DNA of 30,113 nucleotides from a bacterium HR19 (GCA_002898315.1 BEHV01000018.1:1-30113); one strand, 5' to 3'; numbered from the stretch's first letter, positions 1 to 8,375 are shown. The notes: generated by a model from the sequence alone, not told the origin. Program-made: numbers and translations.

Positions 1-1
1 G

Positions 2-400
2 AGAGAGAAGGAGGTGGAAAGAGAGATGGTAGGAGAGGGAGGAGAGATAAACCTGCTTGAGATAGAGTTTTTCAGAAAAGCATACGAAAAAGTGCTTCAA
101 CAGGGCAAAGAAGAAGGTTTAAAAGAAGGATTCCAAAAGGGAATCCAGCAGGGAATACAAAAGGGAATACAAAAAGGAATCCAAAAAGGAATACAAAAGG
201 GAATGCAAAAGGGATTAAGAGAGGGATTGAAAGAAGCGATAGAGCTTGACCTTCTTTCAAGGTTTGGTCAGAGAGCAAAGAAAGTAATAAAGAAACTCAA
301 AATGATAGATGATATAAAAAAGTTAAGAGAGCTCAAAAAAGAAGTTATCAGAACAAAGACGCTCAGAGAATTTGAAAAGAAGCTAAACCACGGGAAATAG
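2..400 (+). CDS. C-terminal part of an Rpn/YhgA-like nuclease (partial)
   Basis: The reading frame is open to the left edge of the window, so this is probably the end of a longer gene. The visible part has a segment ending LEIEFFRKAYEKVLQQGKEEG, then a run of four-residue units of the type GIQK/GLKE (codons within 116-235), then a Lys-rich helical tail ending ELKKEVIRTKTLREFEKKL. This layout is familiar from the C-terminal tails of Rpn-family recombination-promoting nucleases (PD-(D/E)XK, formerly called YhgA-like transposases). The nuclease core itself would lie upstream and is not visible. An in-frame GTG at 14 and an ATG at 26 preceded by AAGGAGGT (8-15) could allow an internal start, but the purine-rich coding sequence can mimic such a site. 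The family call rests on the tail only and is an inference. Confidence 0.5.
   Translation, partial: REKEVEREMVGEGGEINLLEIEFFRKAYEKVLQQGKEEGLKEGFQKGIQQGIQKGIQKGIQKGIQKGMQKGLREGLKEAIELDLLSRFGQRAKKVIKKLKMIDDIKKLRELKKEVIRTKTLREFEKKLNHGK
116..235 (+). repeat. 12-bp tandem repeat (about 10 units), in frame
   Basis: Ten consecutive 12-base units begin at 116, 128, 140, 152, 164, 176, 188, 200, 212 and 224. The central consensus is GGAATACAAAAG; the outer units are more diverged. Each unit encodes four residues (G-[IL/M]-[QKR]-[KE/Q]), so gain or loss of units keeps the frame. Confidence 0.9.
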
Positions 401-596
401 GTCTTTTTTGTTTTTTATTTTTGATTTTCCCAAGATTTTCTGATTTCAAGCACTTTTTGGTTTTTTGTTTTTAAAATTAATATTTAGATAAAGAAATTTT
501 CCAGATTTTTTGTGGTTCAGTAAATAAATAGGTTTGGGTTTCATTTAAAATTTCTTATTTTTTCCCGGAGCTGAAGAGAGGAGGTAGCAGAAAATC
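401..596. other. AT-rich intergenic region upstream of rho
   Basis: The stretch is T-rich with no open frame or tRNA-like structure. There is no convincing intrinsic terminator after the Rpn-like gene: the GGGAAA at about 394 can pair with TTTCCC near 427-432, but the loop is too long and no T-tract follows. The rho ribosome-binding site AGGAGGT lies at 579-585. The rho promoter must be here, but I cannot single out a hexamer pair with confidence. Confidence 0.4.
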
Positions 597-2504
597 ATGG
601 AAAAACAGGAAAACATTAGCGAAATCAAGGAAAGCGGAGAAGAAAAGAATGAGACCATAAGAAAAGGTTCTGCAAAAGAAAGGAAAAGTTCAAAATCTGA
701 AGTTGAGCATACGAGAAAAAGAAGAACAAGGAAAACATCTAGGGAACAGGAAAGGTCTGGCGAAGTTGAAGAGGAGGAAAAGACCGCGGAATCATCCTCT
801 CTTTTTTCAGAAGATATTCGTTCTCATAAAGAGGAATCAGAGAATTTTGCAGGAGAATATGGCATTGCTTCTTATGATGAGGAATTTTCATCTAATCAAA
901 CCTCTTCTGGTGAGGAAATTGATTACGCAATCTCTGATGAGAGAGTAGGTGAAGATGTTCGGGAGCAGAGTCAGGAAATTTCAGATTACGGAGGGATGCC
1001 TGAAGGAGCTGAGGGATTGACTGATATAGATCAGATTGAAAAATCCGCAATACCCGAAGAATCAGAAGAGAAAGATATTCAAGAGGAAGAGAAACTGCAA
1101 GAAGAGTTATCAGAAGAAGAGTATGAGGGGCAGGTTAAAGTTCCTCATGTGAAGGTAAGAGAAATACCAGATGTTCTGCAAGGTATGATTGAGGTTGATG
1201 AAAAAGGCAAAAAATACATTCTCCTCAACAAGATAAGTGCTAAATCAATTTCTGAAATCATAGAGATAGCGAGGTCTCTTGGTATATCAGACCCAACTTC
1301 TTTCAGAAGGCAAGAACTCATCGCTGAGATAATGAATGTTTTATATACTTATTATGGGGTTCATCTCTACGCCGAAGGCGTTTTCCAGATGATAGATACA
1401 GGTTCGGGTTTCATAAGATTTTCTCATAATAATTACCTCCAATCTAACGATGATGTTTTCGTATCAAAGCAGATGATAAAAAAGTATGGAATGAGAACTG
1501 GTGATATAGTGTTAGGAGAGATAATTCCGCCGTCGGAAGATAAAGGGAAGTATTTTTCATTATACAGTGTTGAGAAGATAAATTTTGCGGAACCGAGGAA
1601 GGCGAGAGAGAGAACTCTTTTTGAAAACCTCACTCCTTACTATCCTATGAAAAAGTTCAATCTTGATTGGCAACCTGATGGAGATATATCGTGCAGAGTT
1701 GTAGATATAATAGCTCCAATAGGTAAAGGTCAGAGAGGTCTTATAGTTTCTCCACCTCGTGCGGGAAAAACTATGCTGATGCAGAATATAGCGAAAGCAA
1801 TTCTAACAAATCATCCAGATGTTATTCTTATTGTCCTTCTGATAGATGAACGTCCTGAGGAGGTAACTGATTGGAAGAGAAACATAGTCGCTAAGTATGC
1901 AGGTGAAAGACAGGTTGAGGTTGTTTCTTCAACATTTGATGAGAAACCAGAAAATCATATAAAGGTTGCAGAGATGGTCCTTGCGAAAGCCAAAAGGCTC
2001 GTTGAGTATGGTTATGATGTTGTTATATTTTTGGATTCAATCACTCGTCTTACACGTGCGTATAATCAGTGTGTTCCTTCATCTGGTAAGGTTCTGACTG
2101 GTGGAATAGATTCTGCTGCTCTGCAGTTTCCGAAAAAGTTCTTTGGAGCTGCGAGAGCGATAGAAGACGGGGGTTCTCTGACAATTCTTGCTACCTGTCT
2201 TATAGACACCGGCTCGAGGATGGATGAAGTCATTTTTGAAGAGTTCAAAGGAACTGGTAATATGGAAGTTTATCTTGATAGGAGAATAGCTGAAAAAAGA
2301 ATATTTCCTGCCATAGATGTGCATAGGTCTGGGACGAGGAGGGAAGAGCTTCTTATACCTTCTGATATTTTGCCTAAGGTGTGGCTTTTGAGAAAGGTTT
2401 TGCAACCTATGAGCACAACAGATGCTATGGAGCTTCTCTACGAGAAGATGTCAAAGACACGAACCAACACAGAATTTTTTGAACTTCTTGCCAAAGAAGG
2501 ATAG
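597..2504 (+). CDS. rho: Transcription termination factor Rho with long charged N-terminal extension
   Basis: Rho is the hexameric RNA-dependent ATPase that releases transcripts from RNA polymerase. The 635-residue product has the full core. A Rho N-terminal helical segment is at about 208-250 and the cold-shock-like RNA-binding domain at about 255-312 ([16 protein letters not shown]). Walker A is at 385-393 (SPPRAGKTM), Walker B at 475-484 ([10 protein letters not shown]), the Q-loop near 500 (LTGGIDSAA) and the R-loop near 551 (KGTGN). Typical Rho is about 420 residues. The excess is residues 1-190, which are low-complexity: Lys/Arg-rich at about 21-52, then Glu/Ser-rich to about 178. This region is predicted to be disordered from its composition. 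The ATG is supported by AGGAGGT at 579-585, 11 bases upstream. The last 67 bases overlap the end of the convergent 5-formyl-THF cyclo-ligase gene. Confidence 0.97.
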   Translation: MEKQENISEIKESGEEKNETIRKGSAKERKSSKSEVEHTRKRRTRKTSREQERSGEVEEEEKTAESSSLFSEDIRSHKEESENFAGEYGIASYDEEFSSNQTSSGEEIDYAISDERVGEDVREQSQEISDYGGMPEGAEGLTDIDQIEKSAIPEESEEKDIQEEEKLQEELSEEEYEGQVKVPHVKVREIPDVLQGMIEVDEKGKKYILLNKISAKSISEIIEIARSLGISDPTSFRRQELIAEIMNVLYTYYGVHLYAEGVFQMIDTGSGFIRFSHNNYLQSNDDVFVSKQMIKKYGMRTGDIVLGEIIPPSEDKGKYFSLYSVEKINFAEPRKARERTLFENLTPYYPMKKFNLDWQPDGDISCRVVDIIAPIGKGQRGLIVSPPRAGKTMLMQNIAKAILTNHPDVILIVLLIDERPEEVTDWKRNIVAKYAGERQVEVVSSTFDEKPENHIKVAEMVLAKAKRLVEYGYDVVIFLDSITRLTRAYNQCVPSSGKVLTGGIDSAALQFPKKFFGAARAIEDGGSLTILATCLIDTGSRMDEVIFEEFKGTGNMEVYLDRRIAEKRIFPAIDVHRSGTRREELLIPSDILPKVWLLRKVLQPMSTTDAMELLYEKMSKTRTNTEFFELLAKEG

Positions 2505-3097
2505 AGCACAAATTCTTCGGAGTATATTTCATCTACGAAAACATCAAACCCTTCTTTCTCTCCTTTTATCTCCCTGAAAATCTGAAACTTCCACGCTAAT
2601 GCTATTATTTTTTTCTTACCTTTTACTTTTTTGAGGACTCTATCGTAAAAACCTTTGCCAAATCCTATTCTGAAACCTCTCGTGTCAAATATGACTCCGG
2701 GGACAATGAAAATATCTATCTCTTCTGGGTTAATTTCAAGTGATGACGCGGGTTCAGGAATGCCATACCTTCCTTTTTCAAGCTCTCCTTCGTATCTGAA
2801 AAATTTTATTTCGTTCCCGATAGTTTTTGGAAGGAAAATTTCTTTTTCCTTGTAGGTTTGAAGTATTAAAGAAGTGTCCGGCTCTCCTTTTACTCCTACA
2901 AAACACGCTATTTTTTTTGACTTCTGAAATGTATCTGTTTTAATTATGTTCTTTGCGATTTTCACTGAATTTTCTCTTATAAATCCCTCCGGCAGATTTC
3001 TTCTTATCTCCAAAATTTTCCTTCTCCCTTCTTCTATATCTTTGAAATTAAATTCTGGAAATTCGGAAATAGGTATTTCTTTCAGTTCCCCTTTCAT
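2438..3097 (-). CDS. 5-formyltetrahydrofolate cyclo-ligase
   Basis: This enzyme uses ATP to convert 5-formyl-THF to 5,10-methenyl-THF in the cytoplasm, returning a storage or inhibitory folate to the C1 pool. The 219-residue product carries KGEPDTSLIL at 70-79, KGRYGIPEP at 108-116 and the signature block PGVIFDTRGFRIGFGKGFYD at 133-152, whose Gly-rich loop and Tyr-Asp bind ATP and folate. It is slightly longer than the usual 180-200 residues because of about 25 extra N-terminal residues and a C-terminal tail (about 22 codons) lying wholly antisense to the 3' end of rho. No Shine-Dalgarno precedes the ATG. The gene diverges from apt with only 62 bases between the two starts. gcvT, another folate enzyme, is encoded 4 kb away. 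Confidence 0.9.
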   Translation of the reverse strand: MKGELKEIPISEFPEFNFKDIEEGRRKILEIRRNLPEGFIRENSVKIAKNIIKTDTFQKSKKIACFVGVKGEPDTSLILQTYKEKEIFLPKTIGNEIKFFRYEGELEKGRYGIPEPASSLEINPEEIDIFIVPGVIFDTRGFRIGFGKGFYDRVLKKVKGKKKIIALAWKFQIFREIKGEKEGFDVFVDEIYSEEFVLYPSLARSSKNSVLVRVFDIFS

Positions 3098-3110
3098 TGA
3101 GGAGAAATTT

Positions 3111-3139
3111 TTGAAAAAATTTTTAACTTATTGTAATGA
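3111..3139 (+). promoter_or_regulatory. Likely apt promoter (-35 TTGAAA, -10 TAATGA)
   Basis: TTGAAA at 3111-3116 and TAATGA at 3134-3139 are separated by 17 bases, the ideal sigma-70 spacing. They lie in the 62-base gap between the divergent 5-formyl-THF cyclo-ligase and apt genes. A start about 7 bases downstream would leave a leader of about 14 bases, and no Shine-Dalgarno is visible. The region is AT-rich, so this is a moderate call. Confidence 0.45.
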
Positions 3140-3159
3140 CTGATTAATTTAACCTTGCT

Positions 3160-3708
3160 ATGACAAAAGAGGACTTAGATTATCTTGATAGGTCTATAAG
3201 GAGGATTCCTGACTTTCCGAGGAAAGGAATTTTGTTCTACGACATCAGCACTCTTATAAAAGATGCAAAAGCTTTTACGAAAGCAATTGATATTTTATGT
3301 GAGAACATAGATAAATACGTAGGCAAAGACGGATTTTCAAAGGTTGTAAGTATAGAATCGCGAGGTTTTATATTTGGTTCTGCCATAGCGTATGTATTTA
3401 AGAAAGGTTTGGTCATCGTGAGGAAAGAAGGAAAGCTTCCAGCAGAAACTATTTCTTATTCTTATGGACTTGAATACGGAACTGCTACGGTTGAGATTCA
3501 TATTGATGCTATTGATGAGAATGAAAAGGTTTTGATAGTTGATGACCTTCTTGCAACCGGAGGAACCGCTCTTGCTGCGTGCAAAATCGTGAGAGATTTG
3601 AAAGGAGTTCCTGTTGGTTGTGTCTTTCTGATAGAACTTGAAAAACTCGGAGGAAGAAAGAAAATTGAACAGGAGGGAATCAAAGTTGTATCATTGATAA
3701 GGTATTAG
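3160..3708 (+). CDS. apt: Adenine phosphoribosyltransferase
   Basis: This purine salvage enzyme condenses adenine with PRPP to give AMP and pyrophosphate. The 182-residue length matches the family. The PRPP-binding loop is VLIVDDLLATGGTA at 124-137. SIESRGFIFG (64-73) and VRKEGKLPAET (87-97) are the other conserved Apt blocks; the second covers the flexible loop over the active site. The N-terminal IPDFPRKGILFYDIS is also typical. The ATG at 3160 has no Shine-Dalgarno, but the start fits family N-termini. It is followed at 160 bases by nrdJ on the same strand, so two nucleotide-metabolism genes are adjacent, though the gap and the separate ribosome-binding site of nrdJ do not prove an operon. 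Confidence 0.95.
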   Translation: MTKEDLDYLDRSIRRIPDFPRKGILFYDISTLIKDAKAFTKAIDILCENIDKYVGKDGFSKVVSIESRGFIFGSAIAYVFKKGLVIVRKEGKLPAETISYSYGLEYGTATVEIHIDAIDENEKVLIVDDLLATGGTALAACKIVRDLKGVPVGCVFLIELEKLGGRKKIEQEGIKVVSLIRY

Positions 3709-3870
3709 TTTTTTGAAGTTTCAAAAATTTTGAGTGAATCTCGCCGAAGTACGGAGAAACTTTCTATCACAGTTTTATGGAAATATTTATTAAAATTTTG
3801 AGGATGAGGTTGAGAATCAACAAAACAAAAAGATATAGTTTTAAATTAAGAGGAAGGAGGTAAAACTTCT

Positions 3871-5829
3871 GTGGGAGCAAAAATACCGGAAGAGACATTG
3901 AGATGGTTTGGAGGAGATGAACTTCGGGCTCGTGTATTTTATGAAAAGTACGCTCTGCGTGACGAGAACGGAGTTCAGATAGAAAAGACACCGCCTGAGA
4001 TGTGGAAACGCGTGGCAAAAGAGATAGCTTCTGTTGAAGAAGATGAGAAGAAAAGGGAGCTCTATTCCTCTCTTTTTTACGAGATTCTCTCAGATTTCAA
4101 ATTCATTCCCGGTGGAAGGATAATGTTCGGAGCGGGAAATAAGAGAAGGGCAACACTCCTCAATTGTTATTATATTCCGATAAAGGAGGATTCAATAGAG
4201 GGGATTTTTGATTGTGCGAAGGAGATGGCGAGAACTTATTCATTCGGAGGAGGAGTCGGAATTGATATAACCATTTTGAGACCGAAAGGTTCTCCTGTGA
4301 ACAACTCTGCTATCTTTTCAACGGGTGCTGTGTCTTTTATGGACCTTTTTTCAAAGGTGACGGGAACGATAGGGCAGGCGGGTCGTCGTGGTGCTCTTAT
4401 GATAACAATAGAAGATAGACACCCTGATATATTTGACTTTATAGATGTCAAAGATGACCCTCTTCGGCTGAATGTCAGATTTGCAAACATATCTGTTAAG
4501 GTCTCTGACGAGTTGATGAGAAAAGTAAAAGAAAACGGTATATTCACTCTCTGGTTTGAGAGTGAGAGGGTAAAGCGAATTGAGATACGCATCAGAGCGA
4601 GGGATTTATGGTCAAGAATCTGCAACCGAGCTTGGTCTTCGGCGGAACCTGGTGTTATATTCTGGGATACTGCGAGAAGATTTTCCCCAACAGAATACGA
4701 TGAGAAAATGAGTATAAAAGGATGTAACCCATGCTCTGAGCAGATGCTTGAAGATTACGGCTGTTGCAATTTGGGAAATATAAACCTCATGAAGTTCGTC
4801 AAAAATGTATTTGGTAAAAAACCAGATGTGGAAAAGTTCTGGGAGATTGTCGAGAAAAAAGGAATTGAAAAAGCTATGGAATACGCAGAAAGTAGAGGAT
4901 GGGCTTACCCTGACCTTTTAGGTCTTCAAAAGGTTGTGCGAGTCGGAATGAGGTTTTTAGATGATGTCCTTGATTATTCGGCTCCGCGTCATCCTCTACC
5001 TCAGCAGCGTGAGGCGTCGCTTTACACAAGAAGAACAGGGCTTGGAGCAACAGGTCTTGCAGATATGCTCTGCGAGATGAGAATAAAATACGATACAGAT
5101 TCCGCAGTTTATATGATGGATAAGCTCTTTGAGTTCATAAAAAATACAGCTTATGACGAGAGCGTGGAGATAGCAAAAGAAAAAGGTTCGTTTCCCGCTT
5201 TCAGAAGAGAAAAACATGTTGATATGGAGTTCGTAAAAGGTATCAACGAGGAGATAAGAGAAAAGATTTGGAATTTCGGTATCCGTAATGCTTGTCTGCT
5301 TACTATTCCCCCGGTTGGCTCTGGAGCTATTCTCGGAGGAACAACAGGAGGAATAGAGCCGATTTTTGCTCTATCATATATAAGAAGGTCTGAATCACTT
5401 TCTCAGGGTACATTTAAAGTTTATCACTGGCTTGTTGCTCTATACCTTGCGGAGTACGGAGGGAAAGGAGAAGAGGACCTTCCTGACTTTTTCATTACCG
5501 CCCACCAAATTGACCCGAAGATGCGTGTGAGAATTCAAGGAGTGATACAGAAACACATTGATTCTTCTATATCTTCTACTGTTAATCTTCCAAAAAGCAC
5601 AACACCTGAGGAGATAGGGAAGATATATGAGCTTGCTTGGGAATATGGCTGCAAGGGTATAACGGTTTATAGAGAAGGAAGCAGGGAAGGGGTTCTTATA
5701 ACCGAAGAGGAGTACAAGAGCAAAAGTGAGGATTTTGAAGCGGTTTTTGAGAACTGTCCTGAGTGTGGTAGTTCTCTCAAAAGTTCTAACTCTCATCTTG
5801 TATGCAGGACTTGCGGGATAATGATTTAA
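3871..5829 (+). CDS. nrdJ: Adenosylcobalamin-dependent (class II) ribonucleotide reductase
   Basis: It reduces ribonucleotides to deoxyribonucleotides using a cysteine thiyl radical made from coenzyme B12; oxygen is neither needed nor harmful. The 652-residue product has the first redox cysteine at C99 (LLNCYYIP), a Gly-rich block near 125 (SFGGGVGIDI), the active-site motif NPCSE at 286-290 with the radical Cys at 288, and the barrel motif TIPPVGSGAILGGTTGGIEP. The C-terminal tail has two CxxC pairs (C629/C632 and C645/C648) of the type that reloads the active site or binds zinc. It is shorter than many class II enzymes, and I see no N-terminal ATP-cone. The GTG start is fixed by AAGGAGGT at 3854-3861. 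No B12 riboswitch or NrdR box is recognisable in 3709-3870. It converges with dapF, with 6 bases between the stops. Confidence 0.95.
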   Translation: MGAKIPEETLRWFGGDELRARVFYEKYALRDENGVQIEKTPPEMWKRVAKEIASVEEDEKKRELYSSLFYEILSDFKFIPGGRIMFGAGNKRRATLLNCYYIPIKEDSIEGIFDCAKEMARTYSFGGGVGIDITILRPKGSPVNNSAIFSTGAVSFMDLFSKVTGTIGQAGRRGALMITIEDRHPDIFDFIDVKDDPLRLNVRFANISVKVSDELMRKVKENGIFTLWFESERVKRIEIRIRARDLWSRICNRAWSSAEPGVIFWDTARRFSPTEYDEKMSIKGCNPCSEQMLEDYGCCNLGNINLMKFVKNVFGKKPDVEKFWEIVEKKGIEKAMEYAESRGWAYPDLLGLQKVVRVGMRFLDDVLDYSAPRHPLPQQREASLYTRRTGLGATGLADMLCEMRIKYDTDSAVYMMDKLFEFIKNTAYDESVEIAKEKGSFPAFRREKHVDMEFVKGINEEIREKIWNFGIRNACLLTIPPVGSGAILGGTTGGIEPIFALSYIRRSESLSQGTFKVYHWLVALYLAEYGGKGEEDLPDFFITAHQIDPKMRVRIQGVIQKHIDSSISSTVNLPKSTTPEEIGKIYELAWEYGCKGITVYREGSREGVLITEEEYKSKSEDFEAVFENCPECGSSLKSSNSHLVCRTCGIMI

Positions 5830-5835
5830 GGGATT

Positions 5836-6624
5836 TTATATTTCTACATATCCTGAAAAGACGAAGTTTGCTCCTCCTTCAATAAAGACCTTTTCATCTT
5901 TTTGCTTGACTTTTATGTTTCCCCCCTTGAAAGAAATTTCGGCTTCATTTTTTATGAGTTTTTTTTCTCTTGCTGATGGGAAGACGGCTACTGCTCCTGT
6001 CCCACACGCTAATGTCTCTCCCACTCCTCTTTCCCATACCCATACCTTTATGACATTTTTATCTTCTATTTTTGCGAACTCCACATTCACATTTTTTGAC
6101 TTTGAGATTTGGGGTGCGAAGGAAAGGAAAACTTCTCTTGGGTAATCTCCGAAAATAACCACATGTGGATTTCCCACATCTACCTCTATGCATTCAAATT
6201 TCTCTCCCCAGTTATCTCCTTCCCTGAGAAAAAATTTATCTTTTATTTTTGGCTTTCCCATATCTACTTCAAAGTTATCTTGAACTTTTTTCACCACTCT
6301 TGGTCCAGCTTTTGTTTCAAAGACAACTGAATCTTTTGATATGAGGTTCATGTCATATACATATTTTGCGAGGCATCTTATTCCGTTTCCGCTCATTTCA
6401 GCTTCTGATCCATCGCTGTTTATTATTCTCATCTTGAAATCAAATTCTTCTGACGATGGGTTTTCAAGAGTTATGACTCCATCTGCTCCTATTCCGAATC
6501 TTCTTTCACAGTATTTTTTTGCGAACTCATACGGAGAGAAATTTTCACCCCCTTGTGGCACTCGCAAATCTATTATTATAAAGTCATTTCCTAACGCCTC
6601 ATACTTTGAGAACCATACCTTCAT
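5836..6624 (-). CDS. dapF: Diaminopimelate epimerase with Ser at the first catalytic position
   Basis: DapF converts LL- to meso-diaminopimelate for lysine and peptidoglycan synthesis, normally with two cysteines acting as base and acid. The 262-residue product has the family layout: GNDFIIID near 12-19, RRFGIGADG at 41-49, NSDGSEAEMSGNGIRC at 69-84, GNPHVVIFGD at 151-160 and ETLACGTGA at 203-211. The second catalytic Cys (C207) is present. The first, normally in MCGNG or QCGNG, is Ser78, encoded by AGC. Cys84 lies six residues later, in a position where many DapF proteins also have Cys, so it is not a direct replacement. No Shine-Dalgarno precedes the ATG; TATCAT lies 9 bases upstream and may be a -10 for a near-leaderless message. 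It diverges from the FtsL-like gene. Confidence 0.9.
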   Translation of the reverse strand: MKVWFSKYEALGNDFIIIDLRVPQGGENFSPYEFAKKYCERRFGIGADGVITLENPSSEEFDFKMRIINSDGSEAEMSGNGIRCLAKYVYDMNLISKDSVVFETKAGPRVVKKVQDNFEVDMGKPKIKDKFFLREGDNWGEKFECIEVDVGNPHVVIFGDYPREVFLSFAPQISKSKNVNVEFAKIEDKNVIKVWVWERGVGETLACGTGAVAVFPSAREKKLIKNEAEISFKGGNIKVKQKDEKVFIEGGANFVFSGYVEI

Positions 6625-6697
6625 AAAAATCTTATGATAAGACCGGTAGAGTGTTTTTTGAAAAACTCAGGTATTTTTTTTAAAATTGAAAAATGCC

Positions 6698-7042
6698 ATG
6701 GGTGATATGAAGTTTTACGCTGATAGAGATAAAATTTTGGTTTTGAAATTCCGAAATAAATCTGAAAAGGGTATGAAAGATATTTTAGGGTTTTTTTTTG
6801 GTGTTCTTTTGGCTTTTTCTCCGTTTTTCTTTACCGTTTATGTTAAGTCGCAGGTGATAAAGCAGGGGTATAAAATTTCAGCTCTCGTGAAAAAGATTGA
6901 GGAGCTTCAAGATAAGAAAGAAATTCTTGAAGCCAAACTTATGACAATTGAAAATCCAAAAAATCTCTACACTATTGCGAAAAAATTAGGTTATGAAAAT
7001 CCTTCTTTTGATAAGTTGGGTTTTATAAGTCCAAAGAGATAA
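6698..7042 (+). CDS. Small FtsL/DivIC-like membrane protein
   Basis: A short bitopic protein. A charged N-terminus of about 28 residues is followed by one hydrophobic segment (DILGFFFGVLLAFSPFFFTV), a Lys/Glu/Leu-rich stretch likely to form a coiled coil (ALVKKIEELQDKKEILEAKL), and a tail NPKNLYTIAKKLGYENPS. TM, coiled coil, then a tail of the type 'IAeklGl..P' is the layout of FtsL/DivIC cell-division proteins, which connect FtsQ to the septal synthase. Sequence similarity in this family is weak, so the call rests on architecture. An in-frame TTG at 6686 could extend it by 4 residues. I prefer ATG 6698 because TAAAAT (6681-6686) then sits 11 bases upstream as a possible -10. It converges with gcvT with 10 bases between. 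Confidence 0.55.
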   Translation: MGDMKFYADRDKILVLKFRNKSEKGMKDILGFFFGVLLAFSPFFFTVYVKSQVIKQGYKISALVKKIEELQDKKEILEAKLMTIENPKNLYTIAKKLGYENPSFDKLGFISPKR

Positions 7043-7052
7043 TTTTTTTGAT

Positions 7053-8108
7053 TTAATCTTTTTGAATGAACGGGACTTTTGTTATGGTTCCCTGAACGAT
7101 TTTTTTTCCTCTTACTTTAACATTTATTCTTTCTCCTTCTTTGAGATTTTCCTTGAACCTTGCAAAAGCAATTGGTTTTTTCAAGACAGCAGAAAATACA
7201 GCAGATGTTATTTTTCCTTCTGGTTCAGTTTCATCTCCGCTCTGGGGTATGGGGAAACCGTCTAATATAACTCCTTTGAGGAATTGAGGGTTTGCGAGAA
7301 AATTTTTTTTCACGAGTTCAAACCTTTCAGATTTTTCAGATATAAATTTTTCAAGGTGGGAACCGAAGGGGGATGTGTTCTCGTCAAGGTCAAGTCCGTA
7401 AAGAATAAGTCCCGCTTCAAGTCGGAGTATATCTCTTGCTGCAAGTCCGCATGGTTTTGCTATTCTTACAAGAATTTTCCATATTTCCTCTGCGAGTTCG
7501 GCAGGCAGAGAGAGTTCAAAACCATCTTCTCCCGTGTATCCTGTTCGGGAGATGAAGGTTTCTCCTTTTTCTATGAACGAAAATCTTTTGAGCTGGATTA
7601 TTGATTCAGCAGGGGGTAAGTTTTTTATCTCTGATAGCTCTTTTATTCTATCTTTTGCTTTCGGTCCCTGTATTGCTACAAAAGCGGTTTCAGAAGATAT
7701 ATCTTTTATTTCTGCTTTGAGTTTGTTTGTTTCTATTTCGTATTTTAGTAGTTCAATATCTTTTTCTTTTCTCGCAGCGTTCACTACGATAAAAAAATCC
7801 GAAGGATTGTTTTTGAAAACAACGATATCGTCTATTACTTTTCCCTCTTGTGAGACAAGGAAACCGTAGTGTCCTTTTCTTTCTTTGAGTTCGTTGCGAG
7901 AAAATATTTTTTTTATGAGTTTTTCAGCGTCTTCTCCTTTTATTTTTATTCTTCCCATGTGAGATATGTCAAAGAATCCACAGTCGTTTCTCACAAGTAG
8001 AGCTTCTTCTATTGCGGAGCCGAAGTGTAGTGGGAGAAGACAGCCGGCAAATTCTGTAAAAAATGCGTTGTATCTGCTTTCAAGTTCAAAAAAGGGTGTT
8101 TTTAACAT
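7053..8108 (-). CDS. gcvT: Aminomethyltransferase, glycine cleavage T protein
   Basis: GcvT transfers the methylene carbon of lipoyl-bound aminomethyl to tetrahydrofolate, releasing ammonia, as one step of glycine cleavage. The 351-residue length is normal. Recognisable blocks are FFTEFAGCLLPLHFG near the start, NDCGFFDISHMGRI at about 41-54, VIDDIVVF at about 91-98 with the catalytic Asp, FISRTGYTGEDGFEL mid-protein, CGLAARDILRLEAGLILYG, and the C-terminal barrel segment GKITSAVFSAVLKKPIAFA. GcvH, GcvP and Lpd are not in this window, so the gene is separate from its partners here. There is no Shine-Dalgarno; TTTAAA at 8119-8124 lies 10 bases upstream of the ATG. Relatives such as folate-dependent YgfZ lack several of these motifs, so GcvT is preferred. 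Confidence 0.9.
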   Translation of the reverse strand: MLKTPFFELESRYNAFFTEFAGCLLPLHFGSAIEEALLVRNDCGFFDISHMGRIKIKGEDAEKLIKKIFSRNELKERKGHYGFLVSQEGKVIDDIVVFKNNPSDFFIVVNAARKEKDIELLKYEIETNKLKAEIKDISSETAFVAIQGPKAKDRIKELSEIKNLPPAESIIQLKRFSFIEKGETFISRTGYTGEDGFELSLPAELAEEIWKILVRIAKPCGLAARDILRLEAGLILYGLDLDENTSPFGSHLEKFISEKSERFELVKKNFLANPQFLKGVILDGFPIPQSGDETEPEGKITSAVFSAVLKKPIAFARFKENLKEGERINVKVRGKKIVQGTITKVPFIQKD

Positions 8109-8231
8109 GGTAAAGAAATTTAAACAGATTTTTTCATCTGCTTACATAAATCAGTTAATTTTCATATATCTCGTAAAATAACCATGCAAATCAGAAAATA
8201 AACCGAAAGCGACCTAAAAATTTTTCCAAAG

Positions 8232-8375
8232 ATGCGTCATAAAGATTATGTATTATCGGTCATACGTGATTATAAATTTGAACGAGATAAGAACATACCG
8301 ATCAGAGATAAGAGTCAGCAGGTGATAGCATATCTTTCCTCTGTGAAAAAACCAAAGAGCATGCGGAGATTTTGA
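8232..8375 (+). CDS. Short ORF of unknown function overlapping the GNAT start
   Basis: A 47-codon frame from ATG 8232 to TGA 8375 that begins MRHKDYVLSVIRDYKFERDK and continues through PIRDKSQQVIAYL. The amphipathic, charged sequence reads like a real protein N-terminus rather than random AT-rich DNA, but I do not recognise it. Its stop codon overlaps the TTG used as the first start codon of the GNAT frame. It may be a coupled small gene, or the remains of a gene whose frame was broken. The rest of the 8109-8371 gap shows no other feature. Confidence 0.3.
   Translation: MRHKDYVLSVIRDYKFERDKNIPIRDKSQQVIAYLSSVKKPKSMRRF

Noticed and set aside
128-235. CRISPR-like array at the left end
   Set aside because: Units are 12 bases without spacers and encode a regular peptide repeat; this is a coding minisatellite.
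3709-3870. Possible B12 riboswitch or NrdR box upstream of nrdJ
   Set aside because: Expected because the enzyme uses B12, but no GCCACTG-type core, helix set or paired NrdR boxes can be found; the stretch is simple AT-rich leader with a good ribosome-binding site.
4236-4625. A 129-codon minus-strand frame inside nrdJ
   Set aside because: It lies fully within a strongly conserved coding region in the opposite direction and shows no motif or ribosome-binding site.
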